From the NCBI RefSeq assembly GCF_023806465.1, contig NZ_JAMSLS010000004.1, positions 12,498 to 76,497 of the forward strand: a stretch of 64,000 nucleotides of DNA, read 5' to 3'. The notes below the pieces were generated by a model that searched no databases, was not told the DNA's origin, and saw only the letters and a program-made list of their open reading frames with translations. Positions 50,480-60,557 of the stretch are shown piece by piece. How positions within the stretch are numbered: position 1 is the first letter of the stretch; every line of letters begins with the position of its first letter. This DNA comes from Thermomicrobium sp. CFH 73360 (GTDB taxonomy: Bacteria; Chloroflexota; Chloroflexia; Thermomicrobiales; Thermomicrobiaceae). The position numbers and the translations under genes are program-made.

Positions 50480-51805
50480 ATGATTCCACGATACACGCGA
50501 CCCGAGATGGGTCGCATTTGGAGTGAAGAACACAAGATCGAGCTGTGGCTGCGGGTCGAAATTGCGGTGGCAGAGGCGTGGGCCGAACAGGGTGTTGTTC
50601 CTCCAGAGATGCTGGAGCGCATCCGCGTCGCCCGCTGTGATTTGGCCCGCATGCGGGAGATTGAGGCGGAAGTTGATCACGACGTCATCGCCTTCATTCG
50701 GGCGACAGTTGAGTCGATTGGGGAAGAGGCAGGGCGCTACTTCCACCTCGGGTTGACCAGTTCCGACGTGATCGACACTGCACTGGCCCTGCAATTGGTC
50801 GAAGCGAGCGATCTGTTGTTAAGAGATTTAGACCAGCTTATCGCGGTCGTCGGTGAGCAGGCTGTTCGGCATCGCCGGACCGTGATGATCGGGCGGACGC
50901 ACGGCGTCCATGCCGAGCCGATTACCTTCGGATTCAAGCTCGCCGGATGGTATGCCGAGCTGCAACGACAGCGCGAGCGGTTGCAGCGTGCGCGTGAGGA
51001 AGTGCGCGTTGGAAAGATTTCCGGTGCAGTGGGCACACATGCACACGTTCCACCCGAGGTCGAGGAGGCAGTACTCGCCCGACTCGGGCTTCGCGTCGAT
51101 CCTGTATCGACGCAGGTTGTAGGGCGGGATCGGCACGCGGCATTCGTGGCAACGCTCGCGGGGATCGGGGCGACACTGGATCGGTTTGCAACGGAGATTC
51201 GTCACCTCCAGCGGACTGAAGTGCGGGAGCTCGAGGAGCCGTTTGATCCGAGCAACATGGGCTCTTCAGCCATGCCGCACAAGCGGAACCCGCACGAGAG
51301 CGAGCGGATGACTGGTCTGGCCCGGTTGTTGCGCAGTTACGTGCATGCGGCGTTCGAAAATGTTGTGCTGTGGCACGAGCGGGATATCAGTCATAGCTCG
51401 GTCGAGCGGGTAATTCTGCCGGACGCCTGTATCGTGCTCGATTTTCTGCTGGCCTCGATGACCCATCTCGTACGTGATTGGGTTGTGTATCCAGAGCGAA
51501 TGCAGAGGAATGTGGATGCGACGCACGGTGCGATCTTCTCGCAGCGTGCGATGCTCGCACTTGTCCAGGCTGGGATGGATCGGCAGCGCGCATATCGCCT
51601 CGTGCAGCGGTTGGCACGCGAAGCATGGGAGCGCGAGATTTCTCTCCGGGAACTTCTTCTGGCTGATGCCGAGGTGCAAGCGCTCCTTTCCCCGGCGCGC
51701 GTCGAGGAAATCTTCAACTTGGAGCCATACCTCCGATATGTTGACGTGGCGTTCCAGCGAGTTGGGTTGCCAGTAGAGCACAAGGTGGGGGCAAAGACAG
51801 CGTGA
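50480..51805 (+). CDS. purB: Adenylosuccinate lyase
   Basis: A 441-residue member of the fumarase/aspartase superfamily that removes fumarate from SAICAR and from adenylosuccinate. Signatures are MIGRTHGVHAEPITFG (catalytic His region, about 139-154), the serine-loop GSSAMPHKRNPHESERM (the SS-MP-K-NP motif, about 262-278), and THGAIFSQRAMLAL. ATG 50480 (MIPRYTRPEMGRIW) is the family start; an upstream in-frame extension is rejected. It is the first gene of the purB-C-S-Q-L-F run, and its stop overlaps the purC start. Confidence 0.96.
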   Translation: MIPRYTRPEMGRIWSEEHKIELWLRVEIAVAEAWAEQGVVPPEMLERIRVARCDLARMREIEAEVDHDVIAFIRATVESIGEEAGRYFHLGLTSSDVIDTALALQLVEASDLLLRDLDQLIAVVGEQAVRHRRTVMIGRTHGVHAEPITFGFKLAGWYAELQRQRERLQRAREEVRVGKISGAVGTHAHVPPEVEEAVLARLGLRVDPVSTQVVGRDRHAAFVATLAGIGATLDRFATEIRHLQRTEVRELEEPFDPSNMGSSAMPHKRNPHESERMTGLARLLRSYVHAAFENVVLWHERDISHSSVERVILPDACIVLDFLLASMTHLVRDWVVYPERMQRNVDATHGAIFSQRAMLALVQAGMDRQRAYRLVQRLAREAWEREISLRELLLADAEVQALLSPARVEEIFNLEPYLRYVDVAFQRVGLPVEHKVGAKTA

Positions 51806-52710
51806 TGGAGATGCCGGTCGTTTTGAACGTCGAGCTCCCAGGCATCCCGCTTTTCCGCCGGGGTAAGGTGCGCGAACTGTTCGATCTGGGCGATACGTTG
51901 TTGCTGGTCGCAACTGATCGTCTTTCTGCGTTTGACGTTGTGCTCCCAAATGGAATTCCCGGAAAAGGGATCGTGCTGACACAGCTCTCGGCGTTCTGGT
52001 TCGAATGGTTCGCTGAACGTGTTCCCTCTCATTACCTGACGACCGAACTACCGGAACAGTTTTCGGCGTATCGTGGGATTCTCCAGGGCCGTTCGATGTT
52101 GGTCCGCAAGGCGGAGCGGATACCGGTTGAATGCGTGGCGCGCGGGTATCTTGCTGGCTCGGCGTGGGCGGAGTACCGAACCAGCGGGATGGTTGCTGGT
52201 GTTCGTTTGCCGTGTGGGCTGCGGGAAAGCGAGCGGTTGCCTGAGCCGCTGTTTACTCCGGCAGTCAAATCGGACACGGGTCACGATGAGAACATCACGT
52301 TCGATGAGCTAGTGAAGCGGGTTGGGGAGGAACTTGCAGAGCGACTGAGGGAGCGAACTCTGGAGATTTACGTTGCGGCCGAGCGGTATGCGCGAGAGCG
52401 CGGTGTGATCATTGCTGACACCAAGCTCGAATTCGGCTGGATCGGCGGTGAGCTTGCTGTCATTGACGAACTCTTGACCCCGGACAGCTCGCGCTTCTGG
52501 GATGTGGAACAGTACGAGCCGGGTCGCCCACAACCATCGTTCGATAAACAGTTTGTGCGTGACTGGCTCCTGGCGAGCGGCTGGAACAAGCAACCTCCTG
52601 CGCCAGCCTTGCCGCCCGACGTAGTGGAAAAGACAGCGGAAAAGTATCGTGAGGCATATCGACGACTTACAGGACGACCGGTACCCTATCTCGACGTACG
52701 GGAACGATGA
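51805..52710 (+). CDS. purC: Phosphoribosylaminoimidazole-succinocarboxamide synthase
   Basis: SAICAR synthase of about 300 residues. It starts VPLFRRGKVRELFDLGDTLLLVATDRLSAFD, matching G-K-R-(L/I)-(Y/F)-D...DR-SA-D, followed by CVARGYLAGSAWAEYR, KSDTGHDENITF and the final DELLTPDSSRFW with KQFVRDWL. The KSDTGHDENI motif (ATP/metal) is normal. The ATG shares one base with the purB stop, and a GTG one codon upstream is also open. It works directly before PurB in the pathway. Confidence 0.96.
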   Translation: MEMPVVLNVELPGIPLFRRGKVRELFDLGDTLLLVATDRLSAFDVVLPNGIPGKGIVLTQLSAFWFEWFAERVPSHYLTTELPEQFSAYRGILQGRSMLVRKAERIPVECVARGYLAGSAWAEYRTSGMVAGVRLPCGLRESERLPEPLFTPAVKSDTGHDENITFDELVKRVGEELAERLRERTLEIYVAAERYARERGVIIADTKLEFGWIGGELAVIDELLTPDSSRFWDVEQYEPGRPQPSFDKQFVRDWLLASGWNKQPPAPALPPDVVEKTAEKYREAYRRLTGRPVPYLDVRER

Positions 52711-52720
52711 GGGGGATGTG

Positions 52721-52984
52721 GTGAACGAGACGGCGCGCTGGCGAGCCGAGGTCTTTGTGTCGTTGCGACCAGGCGTCAATGACCCTCAGGGGCTGGCGGT
52801 TCGTGATGGATTGCGCAGACTTGGCTACGAGGAAGTCGAAGACGTTCGCGTGGGCCGGTACGTCCAAGTCTGGCTGCGAGCACCAGATGTTGAGACTGCG
52901 GAGCGGTGTGTGGCGGCGATGTGCGAGCAGCTCCTTGCGAACCCAGTCGTTGAACACTATCGCTTCAGTATTGAGCCGGCCTAG
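52721..52984 (+). CDS. purS: FGAM synthase subunit PurS
   Basis: The 87-residue protein has the PurS pattern: W-AEVFVSLRPGVNDPQGLAV (residues about 7-27), the middle EDVRVGRYVQVWL and EQLLANPVVEHYRFSIE at the end. PurS forms a complex with PurQ and PurL and passes ammonia between them. GTG 52721 is preferred (GAGGGGG upstream), 11 bases after purC. Presence of separate purS, purQ and purL shows the three-protein FGAM synthase. Confidence 0.93.
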   Translation: MNETARWRAEVFVSLRPGVNDPQGLAVRDGLRRLGYEEVEDVRVGRYVQVWLRAPDVETAERCVAAMCEQLLANPVVEHYRFSIEPA

Positions 52985-53005
52985 TCGCACGGAGGGGGCA
53001 GCGGG

Positions 53006-53722
53006 ATGCGCTTTGGCATCGTAACATTTCCCGGAAGCAACGGTGACCATGATGCGCTTATGGCTGTGCGACTGGGGCTCGGGCAGCCGGCGGAGCTGGT
53101 GTGGCATACCGAGACTGATCTTTCAAACTATGATTGCATTGTTATTCCCGGAGGCTTCTCTTACGGTGACTACTTGCGGGCCGGAGCGATCGCACGCTTT
53201 GCGCCGGTCATGCAAGCGGTCGCGCGCGAAGCGGAAGCTGGTAAGCCGGTGCTTGGGATTTGCAACGGATTCCAGATTCTGACTGAGGCGCATCTCCTAC
53301 CGGGAGCACTGTTGCGCAATGCCTCACTGGAATTCGTCTGCGACTGGGTATGGGTCCGCGTGGAGCAGACGCGCACCCCCTGGACGACTCAGCTTGCGCC
53401 AGGAACACTCCTGCGTCTCCCGATTGCACATGGGGAAGGACGGTACTACGTCGACGAGAAAACGCTCGCGGAACTTGAGCGGGCGGGACAGATCGTCTTT
53501 CGCTATGTCGATGCAAAGGGAAACGCTACGCCCGAGGCGAATCCGAACGGCTCAGTTGCCAATATCGCAGGAGTATGCAATGTTCGCGGGAACGTGGTAG
53601 GACTGATGCCACATCCGGAGCGAGCATTCGACCGCTTGATTGGTGGCGACGATGGCCTACAGATCCTCGCTTCGGTCTTGGCGGTAGGACTCGAGGTTGT
53701 GCGGGGGCGAGGAGGCCACTGA
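53006..53722 (+). CDS. purQ: FGAM synthase glutaminase subunit PurQ
   Basis: A 238-residue class I glutamine amidotransferase. The nucleophile Cys is in VLGICNGFQILTEA (about residue 87), the catalytic His-Glu in LMPHPERAFD (about 208), and the N-terminus FGIVTFPGSNGDHD is typical of PurQ. It releases ammonia from glutamine for PurL. GGAGGGGGC precedes the ATG. It lies between purS and purL. Confidence 0.96.
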   Translation: MRFGIVTFPGSNGDHDALMAVRLGLGQPAELVWHTETDLSNYDCIVIPGGFSYGDYLRAGAIARFAPVMQAVAREAEAGKPVLGICNGFQILTEAHLLPGALLRNASLEFVCDWVWVRVEQTRTPWTTQLAPGTLLRLPIAHGEGRYYVDEKTLAELERAGQIVFRYVDAKGNATPEANPNGSVANIAGVCNVRGNVVGLMPHPERAFDRLIGGDDGLQILASVLAVGLEVVRGRGGH

Positions 53723-53742
53723 CAGGAGGTCAGTAGGAAACG

Positions 53743-55941
53743 ATGCCTGTTACACCGGAACTGTTGCGCGAAGTTGCCTTGACCGAGGACGAGTACCGAC
53801 GAGCTGTCGAGTTACTCGGACGAGAGCCGAACCTCGTCGAGCTCGGTATGATCGGCGCACTCTGGAGCGAGCACTGTGGCTACAAGCACTCTCGCCCGCT
53901 TTTGCGGCGGCTCCCGACCAGTGGGCCGCAGGTTGTGCAAGGACCGGGGGAGAATGCAGGCGCGGTGGATCTTGGCGATGGTCTCGTGGTGGTTCTGAAG
54001 ATTGAGTCCCATAACCATCCGAGCGCGGTAGAACCCTTCCAAGGGGCCGCTACGGGGGTTGGCGGCATTGTTCGGGACATTTTCGCGATGGGGGCCAGGC
54101 CGATCGCATTGGCTGATTCTCTCCGTTTCGGCCCACTCGAGGAATCACGACAGCAGTATCTGTACCACGGGGTCGTAGGGGGAATCGGCTGGTACGGGAA
54201 CTGTTTGGGCATCCCAACCGTCGCCGGGGACGTCTTTTTTCTGCCGGAATACCGTCAGAATCCTCTTGTGAACGCGATGTGCGTGGGAATCGCTGAACGC
54301 AGTGCGCTTGTACGGGCACGGGCATCTGGTCCGGGGAATCTGGTTGTCTTGGTTGGGGCGGATACTGGACGAGACGGCATTCACGGCGCGACATTCGCCT
54401 CGGTTGAAGATCCCGAGCGTTCACACCGGGGCGTCGTGCAGGTAGGAAATCCGTTTCTGGAAAAGCTTCTGCTTGAGGCGTGCCTGGAAGTGTTGCAGAC
54501 CGGGGCTGTCGTGGCGATGCAGGATCTGGGGGCCGCCGGTCTCACGAGCGCGAGTGCCGAGCTTGCAGCGCGTGGTGGTACTGGCATCGAGCTGGACGTC
54601 GCGGCAGTTCCGCGGCGTGAGACTGGGATGACGCCGTACGAGGTGATGCTCTCGGAAAGCCAAGAGCGGATGCTCCTGGTGGTCCGGCCTGAGGGGCTGG
54701 AGCGGGTGTTGGAGATCTTCCGACACTGGGAACTGCCTGCAGTGGTGATCGGGCGCGTGACCGACGGCGGCATGCTTCGTGTATTGGACGCAGGCAGCCT
54801 GGTGGCTGAACTTCCGGTGCGTCTGTTGACGGAGGCCTGTCCAACCTATATCCGCGAGGCGATTGAATCGGAGGCCATTCGCGCGCGTCGAGCGTTCGAT
54901 CTAGAGACAGTACCGGATCTTTCTGCCAACGACGTGCTACGGGCACTGCTTACTTTGCTCCACTCACCCAATATCGCTTCCCGTCGCCCAATCTACCGAA
55001 CGTACGACCATACGATCCTGACGAATACCGTGCTACTGCCCGGTCAGGGAGACGCGGCGGTGTTGCGCGTGAAAGGGCATCGTTTCGGGATTGCGCTCAA
55101 AACCGATTGCAACCCACGCTATTGCCTGCTCGAGCCGCGGCTTGGTGCACAGCATGCTGTCGCGGAAGCAACACGCAACGTCAGTTGCGTCGGTGCTGAA
55201 CCGCTTGCCATCACGGATTGCCTAAATTTCGGCAATCCGGAACGCCCGGAGGTGTATTACGAGCTCGTGCAGGCGATTGAGGGTATGGCTGAGGCGTGTA
55301 CTGTCCTCGGGGTACCGGTGGTGAGCGGGAACGTGAGCCTGTACAACGAGACGGAGGGCCGCTCTATCCCACCGACGCCGGTTGTTGGGGTTGTGGGGAA
55401 GCTGAACGATGTCCGTCGGCATGTCGGCCTGGGCTTCACTGGAGAGGGGAAGGTCTTCCTGTTGGGACCACAGAATGCGACACTGGGGGCGAGTGAGTAT
55501 CTTGCTCAACTCCATGGAATCGTTGCCGGCGCGCCACCAGAGCTGGATTTGGAGCTCGAGCGGCGTGTTCAGGCGCTGGTTCGAGAGGCGATCCAACGCG
55601 GGATCGCGCTCGCGGCGCACGACTGCAGCGAGGGTGGTCTCGTAGTGGCACTGGCCGAAAGCTGCATCGTAGGCGGGATCGGAGGCAGATTCAGGGTGGA
55701 CGAGCTCGTCGCGGTAAACGGACGGCTCGACCGGACGCTCTTTGGGGAGGCAGGGTCGCGGATCATTGTCCAAGTTGCTCCTAGTGCGGAAGGTGCGGTA
55801 CTGACCTTGGCGCACGCCTATGGTGTGCCAATTTGTGAACTCGGGCATACCGGTGGTGACCGGTTCATCGTGGAAGGGATTGTGGACTGTCCCCTCGATG
55901 ATTTGGCAGCGATCTGGAGAGACGGACTGCGTGCAGAATGA
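53743..55941 (+). CDS. purL: FGAM synthase subunit PurL (small type)
   Basis: The 732-residue ATP-dependent synthase subunit converts FGAR to FGAM with ammonia from PurQ. It has the [13 protein letters not shown] segment (about 44-56), the [31 protein letters not shown] block with metal and ATP contacts (about 88-118), and two repeated AIR-synthase-like halves; the second has [15 protein letters not shown]. The length agrees with the small PurL that needs PurS and PurQ. GACAGGAGG precedes the ATG. The stop falls shortly before purF. Confidence 0.96.
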   Translation: MPVTPELLREVALTEDEYRRAVELLGREPNLVELGMIGALWSEHCGYKHSRPLLRRLPTSGPQVVQGPGENAGAVDLGDGLVVVLKIESHNHPSAVEPFQGAATGVGGIVRDIFAMGARPIALADSLRFGPLEESRQQYLYHGVVGGIGWYGNCLGIPTVAGDVFFLPEYRQNPLVNAMCVGIAERSALVRARASGPGNLVVLVGADTGRDGIHGATFASVEDPERSHRGVVQVGNPFLEKLLLEACLEVLQTGAVVAMQDLGAAGLTSASAELAARGGTGIELDVAAVPRRETGMTPYEVMLSESQERMLLVVRPEGLERVLEIFRHWELPAVVIGRVTDGGMLRVLDAGSLVAELPVRLLTEACPTYIREAIESEAIRARRAFDLETVPDLSANDVLRALLTLLHSPNIASRRPIYRTYDHTILTNTVLLPGQGDAAVLRVKGHRFGIALKTDCNPRYCLLEPRLGAQHAVAEATRNVSCVGAEPLAITDCLNFGNPERPEVYYELVQAIEGMAEACTVLGVPVVSGNVSLYNETEGRSIPPTPVVGVVGKLNDVRRHVGLGFTGEGKVFLLGPQNATLGASEYLAQLHGIVAGAPPELDLELERRVQALVREAIQRGIALAAHDCSEGGLVVALAESCIVGGIGGRFRVDELVAVNGRLDRTLFGEAGSRIIVQVAPSAEGAVLTLAHAYGVPICELGHTGGDRFIVEGIVDCPLDDLAAIWRDGLRAE

Positions 55942-56011
55942 GGAGGAGCGTCCGTCCTCCTCCATGGTAGACTCCAGACGTGAAGGATGCTCGAGATCAG
56001 TGAGGTGCTGC

Positions 56012-57442
56012 GTGGGTGAGATCGGTGGTCCACGCGAAGCCTGTGGAGTGTTCGGTGTCTTCGCACTGGGCGAAGATGTGGCTCGGCTAACCTTTTTTGG
56101 TTTGTATGCGTTGCAGCATCGCGGGCAGGAAAGTGCTGGTATCGCGACGAGCGATGGGCGTTCACTCTCCATCCATCGCCGGATGGGTTTGGTCAGTAGC
56201 GCCTTTACCGAGGATGACCTGCGGCGCCTGCCTGGACACATCGCGATCGGGCACACCCGTTACTCGACGACGGGAAGTAGTGTCCCGGTGAACGCGGGTC
56301 CGTTCTTGGTGAAACAAGGGGATGAGGCAATTGCCGTCTCACACAACGGCAATCTTGTCAACGGCGATGAACTCCGGCAGGAGCTCTTGGCAGCCGGGGT
56401 GCAGCTGGAAAGCTCCACGGACACCGAAGCACTGGCATGGGTGATCTTGCGATCTCCTGGTCGTGATTGGGTGGAGCGAATCCGGAATGCGATGAGTCGG
56501 ATGGTTGGGGCTTACAGCCTCGCTCTTTTGACCCGCGAATCTTTGATCGCGGTGCGTGATCCGCTGGGGATTCGGCCACTTTGTCTTGGACGACTCGATG
56601 GAGGGTGGGTGGTTGCCTCGGAGACCTGCGCACTCGCGACTATTGGGGCGGAGTTCGTGCGGGAGATCGAGCCGGGCGAGATAGTAGTCATTGACGAGCG
56701 AGGGGTCTCATCTCATCCCGACCCTGCAACACAAGCTGAGCAAGCGATGTGCGTTTTCGAATTCATCTACTTCGCACGGCCGGACAGCGCGATCATGGGT
56801 CAGCGTCTGCATGTCGTCCGCCAGCGCATGGGGGCGGAGCTGTGGCGGGAGCATCCTGCGGATGCGGACCTCGTTGTTCCGCTCCCCGATTCAGCGGTTC
56901 CGGCGGCGATTGGGTATTCGCTAGCTTCTGATATCCCCTATGCGGAGGCCCTCATCAAGAACCGGTATATTGGGCGTACGTTTATCCAGCCGGATCAGCG
57001 GCTCCGCGAACAGGGCGTAAAGCTCAAGTTCAACGCGTTACCGGAGGTCCTGGAAGGCAAGCGCGTCGTCTTGATCGACGATACGATTGTGCGAGGGACA
57101 ACGAGCCGACCGATTGTGGAGCTGCTCCGGCAGAACGGTGCACGCGAGGTGCATATGCGTGTGCACTCTCCACCCATTCGCTGGCCATGCTACCTCGGAG
57201 TAGACATGGCGACACGGGACGAACTCATTGCCGCGCACCTCTCAGTAGAAGAGATCGGACGGGCGATCGGTGCCGACTCGATCGGCTACTTGTCCCTGGA
57301 CGGGCTCTTCCGCGCAATTGGCCTCCCGCGCGAGCGATTCTGCGCTGCCTGCCTCACCGGGCACTACCCGGTACCTGTTCCTCCTGAACGCCTGTTGCGA
57401 CGGCGAAACCGGACGCAAGAGCTCGCTGGAGCACGGTCGTAA
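56012..57442 (+). CDS. purF: Amidophosphoribosyltransferase
   Basis: PurF commits PRPP and glutamine to purine synthesis. With GTG 56012 the protein has 476 residues and starts with the short propeptide VGEIGGPREA, then Cys (ACGVFGVF) which becomes the N-terminal nucleophile. LQHRGQESAGIAT and GHTRYSTTGSS belong to the glutaminase domain. The PRPP loop is [16 protein letters not shown]. The Cys set of Fe-S-type PurF is present: QAMCVFEFIYFARPDS, IRWPCYLGVDMA and RERFCAACLTGHYP with CxxC. This indicates a 4Fe-4S enzyme of the Bacillus type. A longer frame to 55820 overlaps purL and is rejected; GAGGTG sits just before the GTG. Confidence 0.93.
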   Translation: MGEIGGPREACGVFGVFALGEDVARLTFFGLYALQHRGQESAGIATSDGRSLSIHRRMGLVSSAFTEDDLRRLPGHIAIGHTRYSTTGSSVPVNAGPFLVKQGDEAIAVSHNGNLVNGDELRQELLAAGVQLESSTDTEALAWVILRSPGRDWVERIRNAMSRMVGAYSLALLTRESLIAVRDPLGIRPLCLGRLDGGWVVASETCALATIGAEFVREIEPGEIVVIDERGVSSHPDPATQAEQAMCVFEFIYFARPDSAIMGQRLHVVRQRMGAELWREHPADADLVVPLPDSAVPAAIGYSLASDIPYAEALIKNRYIGRTFIQPDQRLREQGVKLKFNALPEVLEGKRVVLIDDTIVRGTTSRPIVELLRQNGAREVHMRVHSPPIRWPCYLGVDMATRDELIAAHLSVEEIGRAIGADSIGYLSLDGLFRAIGLPRERFCAACLTGHYPVPVPPERLLRRRNRTQELAGARS

Positions 57443-57542
57443 CAATTCGGGGCCTACACGCGCGTGGGAGAGGCTTGACCCGGCTCGCGTGAGACCCATA
57501 CACTCGGCGCAGTGGTCGCGACGCGAAGGGAGTTGTGGGCCG

Positions 57543-58679
57543 GTGGCTCCGAAGGTTACCCCTCTGATCGAGCAGCACCGAGCGCTCGGTGCGCGATTTA
57601 TCGAGTTCGCTGGTTGGCTGATGCCGGTGCAATACGAGGGGATCGTGGCGGAGCACCTCGCGGTACGGAGTCGAGCTGGTTTATTCGATCTGGGACACAT
57701 GGGACAGCTGGCGGTGCGCGGTCGTGATGCACTCCCGTTTCTCCAGTTTGTTACCCCGAACGACGTCGGCTCCTTAAAACCGGGACGTGCTCAATACTCG
57801 ATGCTCCTCTACCCGAATGGCGGCGTGGTCGACGACATCATGATCTATTTGCGCCCAGATCGCGAGGAGTATCTGGTAGTTGTCAACGCCGCGAATACCG
57901 ACAAGGACTTTCAGTGGCTGCTCGAGCGGCGTGCCGATCATCCTGAGTGGGTTGTCGAACTCGAGGATATTTCGGCCACAACGGGTATGTTAGCGATCCA
58001 AGGCCCGCGTGCTGAACGGATTTTGCAGCGTGTCACGGAGGGTGACCTGTCGACTATCCGTCCGTTCGACACTGTTCAAACGACGGTCACTGGTGTACCG
58101 ACGCTGGTTGCGCGAACTGGGTACACCGGTGAGGACGGCTTTGAGCTGTATTTCCCGATCGAAGCGACCGTGAGATTGTGGGATCGTCTACTTGAGATTG
58201 GCCGAGCAGATGGCCTGGTTCCGGTCGGCTTAGGAGCTCGTGACACGCTTCGGTTGGAGGCGTGCCTGCCGCTGTACGGAAACGAACTCTCACCCGAGAT
58301 TACACCACTTGAGGCACAACTCGGCTGGGTCGTTAAGTTCCACAAGGGGTCCTTTATCGGACGCGAGGCGCTGGAGAGGCAGCTGCAAGAAGGCGTTCCG
58401 CGAAAGCTGGTCGGGTTCGAGCTTGTCGAACGCAGCGGTATTCCGCGGCACGGGTATGAGGTTCAGCTCGCGGGCAGACGAATTGGGACGGTTACGAGTG
58501 GCACAAGTTCGCCCTCACTTGGAAAGGCGATCGGTTTAGCACTGATTGAAAGTTCTGCTGCAGGGATCGGCCGCGAGTTTGATGTGGTCATCCGGGGTAA
58601 GCCGGTGCGTGCGCGTCAGGTAAAGACTCCGTTCTATCGCCGTCCACGGCAGAGGATAGGCGAAGGCATTGAGTCCTAA
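57543..58679 (+). CDS. gcvT: Glycine cleavage system aminomethyltransferase (T-protein)
   Basis: The T-protein transfers the methylene group from the lipoyl arm to THF. The 378-residue protein shows FAGWLMPVQYEGIVAEHLAVR (about 23-43), FDLGHMGQL, YTGEDGFELYFP, LGARDTLRLEACLPLYGNE and a C-terminal barrel with VTSGTSSPSLGKAIGLALI. The Asp needed for THF chemistry is in GARDTLRLEA. GTG 57543 (VAPKVTPLIEQH) is preferred, with AAGGGAG upstream; a longer frame overlaps purF. It starts a gcvT-gcvH-gcvPA run 100 bases after purF. Confidence 0.94.
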   Translation: MAPKVTPLIEQHRALGARFIEFAGWLMPVQYEGIVAEHLAVRSRAGLFDLGHMGQLAVRGRDALPFLQFVTPNDVGSLKPGRAQYSMLLYPNGGVVDDIMIYLRPDREEYLVVVNAANTDKDFQWLLERRADHPEWVVELEDISATTGMLAIQGPRAERILQRVTEGDLSTIRPFDTVQTTVTGVPTLVARTGYTGEDGFELYFPIEATVRLWDRLLEIGRADGLVPVGLGARDTLRLEACLPLYGNELSPEITPLEAQLGWVVKFHKGSFIGREALERQLQEGVPRKLVGFELVERSGIPRHGYEVQLAGRRIGTVTSGTSSPSLGKAIGLALIESSAAGIGREFDVVIRGKPVRARQVKTPFYRRPRQRIGEGIES

Positions 58680-58694
58680 GGAAAGGGGTAATCA

Positions 58695-59093
58695 ATGGCG
58701 GACGTACGTGATGGTCTCTGTTACACGCGAACACACGAGTGGGTGCGTGTCGAAGGGGATATTGCGGTAGTCGGGGTTACCGACTTTGCGCAAGCGGAAC
58801 TGGGAGACATCACCTATCTTGAGTTGCCGGAGCCAGGAACGACAGTCAAGCAGGGCGATTCGATGGGAGTGATCGAATCGGTGAAAGCGGCGTCCGATAT
58901 CTATGCACCGGTCTCCGGCGAGGTGGTCGAAGCGAACAACGCAGTGGTCAACACACCAGAACTCGTCAACAAAAGCCCGTATGATGATGCATGGCTGGTC
59001 AAGATCAGGATGAGCACGCCAGATGAGCTCAAGCAACTGATGGACGCCGAGGAGTACCGGAAGTATCTCGCGGAGACCGCGGCGACGGCATGA
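58695..59093 (+). CDS. gcvH: Glycine cleavage system H-protein
   Basis: The 132-residue lipoyl carrier protein moves the aminomethyl group between P, T and L proteins. The lipoylated Lys is K64 in GVIESVKAASDIYAP, the classic ESVKA motif. The N-terminus (YTRTHEWVRVEGDIAVVGVTDFAQAELGDI) and the EVVEANNAVVNTPELVN stretch match the family. AAGGAAAGGGG precedes the ATG. It lies 15 bases after gcvT. Confidence 0.97.
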   Translation: MADVRDGLCYTRTHEWVRVEGDIAVVGVTDFAQAELGDITYLELPEPGTTVKQGDSMGVIESVKAASDIYAPVSGEVVEANNAVVNTPELVNKSPYDDAWLVKIRMSTPDELKQLMDAEEYRKYLAETAATA

Positions 59094-59123
59094 TCAGTGC
59101 TGATCGGTGAGGAGGGCCGGGGG

Positions 59124-60470
59124 ATGGTTTTCTCGCCGCACACTCCCGAAGACCGGGCAATGATGCTGCAGGCAATCGGGGTGGACCGGATCGAGCAACT
59201 GTTCGAGGGTATTCCTGCCTCTTACCGTTTCCCAGAGCTCCGATTGCCGCCGCCGGTGGCAGAGGCGGACATCTTTCGGGAACTCCTGGAGCTCTCTCTT
59301 CGGAATTGGTCGACCGTGGCAACACCAACATTCCTCGGTGCGGGTTCCTATAACCACTACGTTCCGGCGGTCGTCCACCAGATTTTGTGGCGAGGGGAGT
59401 TTTATACCGCCTATACGCCGTATCAACCCGAAGTCTCACAAGGGACGCTGCAGTCGATCTATGAGTTCCAGTCACTGGTGTGCCTTCTCACCGGAATGGA
59501 TGTCGCCAACGCGTCCATGTACGACGGGGCCACTGCACTTGCCGAGGGGGCCCTACTCTGTGTTTCTCCGTCTCGGGGACGAACGGCAATTGTGGTGGCG
59601 GGGACGGTGCACCCGTATTATCGAGGTGTTCTCAGGACGTACACCCGAGGGTTACCGGTCGAAGTTCGGGAGGTTCCTATCCCGGATTCGCTTCGGACAG
59701 CGCCACAGGACCTGGAACGTTTCGTAGACGAATCGACTGCCTGTGTCGTCGTACAATATCCGAATTTTTATGGCCGGATTGAGGATCTCGCGGCACTTGC
59801 CGAGACAGCCCATGCAGTCGGGGCACGGTTCGTCGTGTCAACCTATCCGATCGCGTTGGGGTTGTTGCGGCCTCCTGGCGAACTCGGTGCCGATGTCGTG
59901 ACTGGTGAGGGGCAATGCCTGGGGATTCCGCAATCGTTCGGCGGGCCAGGACTTGGACTGCTCGCGGCGCGCATGGAGCTCGTGCGACATCTTCCCGGTC
60001 GGCTCATTGGAGCCACTGTCGATCGTGAAGGCAAACGCGGCTTTGTGATGGTGTTGCAGACCCGGGAGCAGCACATTCGCCGCGAGAAGGCGACTTCGAA
60101 TATCTGCACGAACCAGGGACTGATGGCACTTGCTGCCACGGTTTATCTTTCGGCGCTCGGAAGGCGGGGACTACAGAAAATTGCTGAGCTGTGCTACCAC
60201 AAGGCGCATTATCTCGCGCAGCGGATCGCCGAGTTGCCCGGTTGGTCGCTAGTCGGTGAAGGGGCCTTCTTCAACGAATTTGTCGTGCGTTGTCCCCAAG
60301 ATCCGCGTGCGATTAACGAATTTCTGTTGCAGCGAGGTATCATTGGTGGGCTCGCGGTCGGTGAGTTGGTTCCGCAACAAGATGATCTCATGCTCTTGTG
60401 TGCGACGGAACTCACGACCAAGGAACACATCGATCGTCTCGTGGAAGCCCTGCGAGACTTGACCCTGTGA
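59124..60470 (+). CDS. gcvPA: Glycine decarboxylase P-protein, subunit 1
   Basis: In split P-proteins, GcvPA (about 450 residues) lacks the PLP-binding Lys and forms a dimer with GcvPB, which holds it. The 448-residue sequence has SYNHYVPAVVHQILWRGEFYTAYTPYQPE (about 72-100), EVSQGTLQSIYEFQ, GMDVANASMYDGATALAEGA, YPNFYGRIEDL and TSNICTNQGLMALAATVYLS, as in the family. ATG 59124 has GGAGGGCC upstream; a TTG 27 bases earlier is less likely. gcvPB is not in the following position, and a strong terminator ends the run here. Confidence 0.94.
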   Translation: MVFSPHTPEDRAMMLQAIGVDRIEQLFEGIPASYRFPELRLPPPVAEADIFRELLELSLRNWSTVATPTFLGAGSYNHYVPAVVHQILWRGEFYTAYTPYQPEVSQGTLQSIYEFQSLVCLLTGMDVANASMYDGATALAEGALLCVSPSRGRTAIVVAGTVHPYYRGVLRTYTRGLPVEVREVPIPDSLRTAPQDLERFVDESTACVVVQYPNFYGRIEDLAALAETAHAVGARFVVSTYPIALGLLRPPGELGADVVTGEGQCLGIPQSFGGPGLGLLAARMELVRHLPGRLIGATVDREGKRGFVMVLQTREQHIRREKATSNICTNQGLMALAATVYLSALGRRGLQKIAELCYHKAHYLAQRIAELPGWSLVGEGAFFNEFVVRCPQDPRAINEFLLQRGIIGGLAVGELVPQQDDLMLLCATELTTKEHIDRLVEALRDLTL

Positions 60471-60503
60471 GTCGGCACGGAACCCACTGCTGGGGCACAA
60501 TGG

Positions 60504-60536
60504 AACCCGGATGCAGGTGAGGTGCATCCGGGTTTT
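60504..60536 (+). terminator. Terminator after gcvPA
   Basis: A 12-base-pair perfect stem (AACCCGGATGCA with TGCATCCGGGTT) has a 7-base loop and a T4 tract (60533-60536). It separates the gcv genes from der, whose ATG is 22 bases further on. Confidence 0.85.
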
Positions 60537-60557
60537 GCGTGCAGGAGAAAGTTTCCA

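Noticed and set aside
59097-59123. The TTG start for gcvPA
   Set aside because: The ATG at 59124 has a better ribosome-binding site and gives the usual length for the family.
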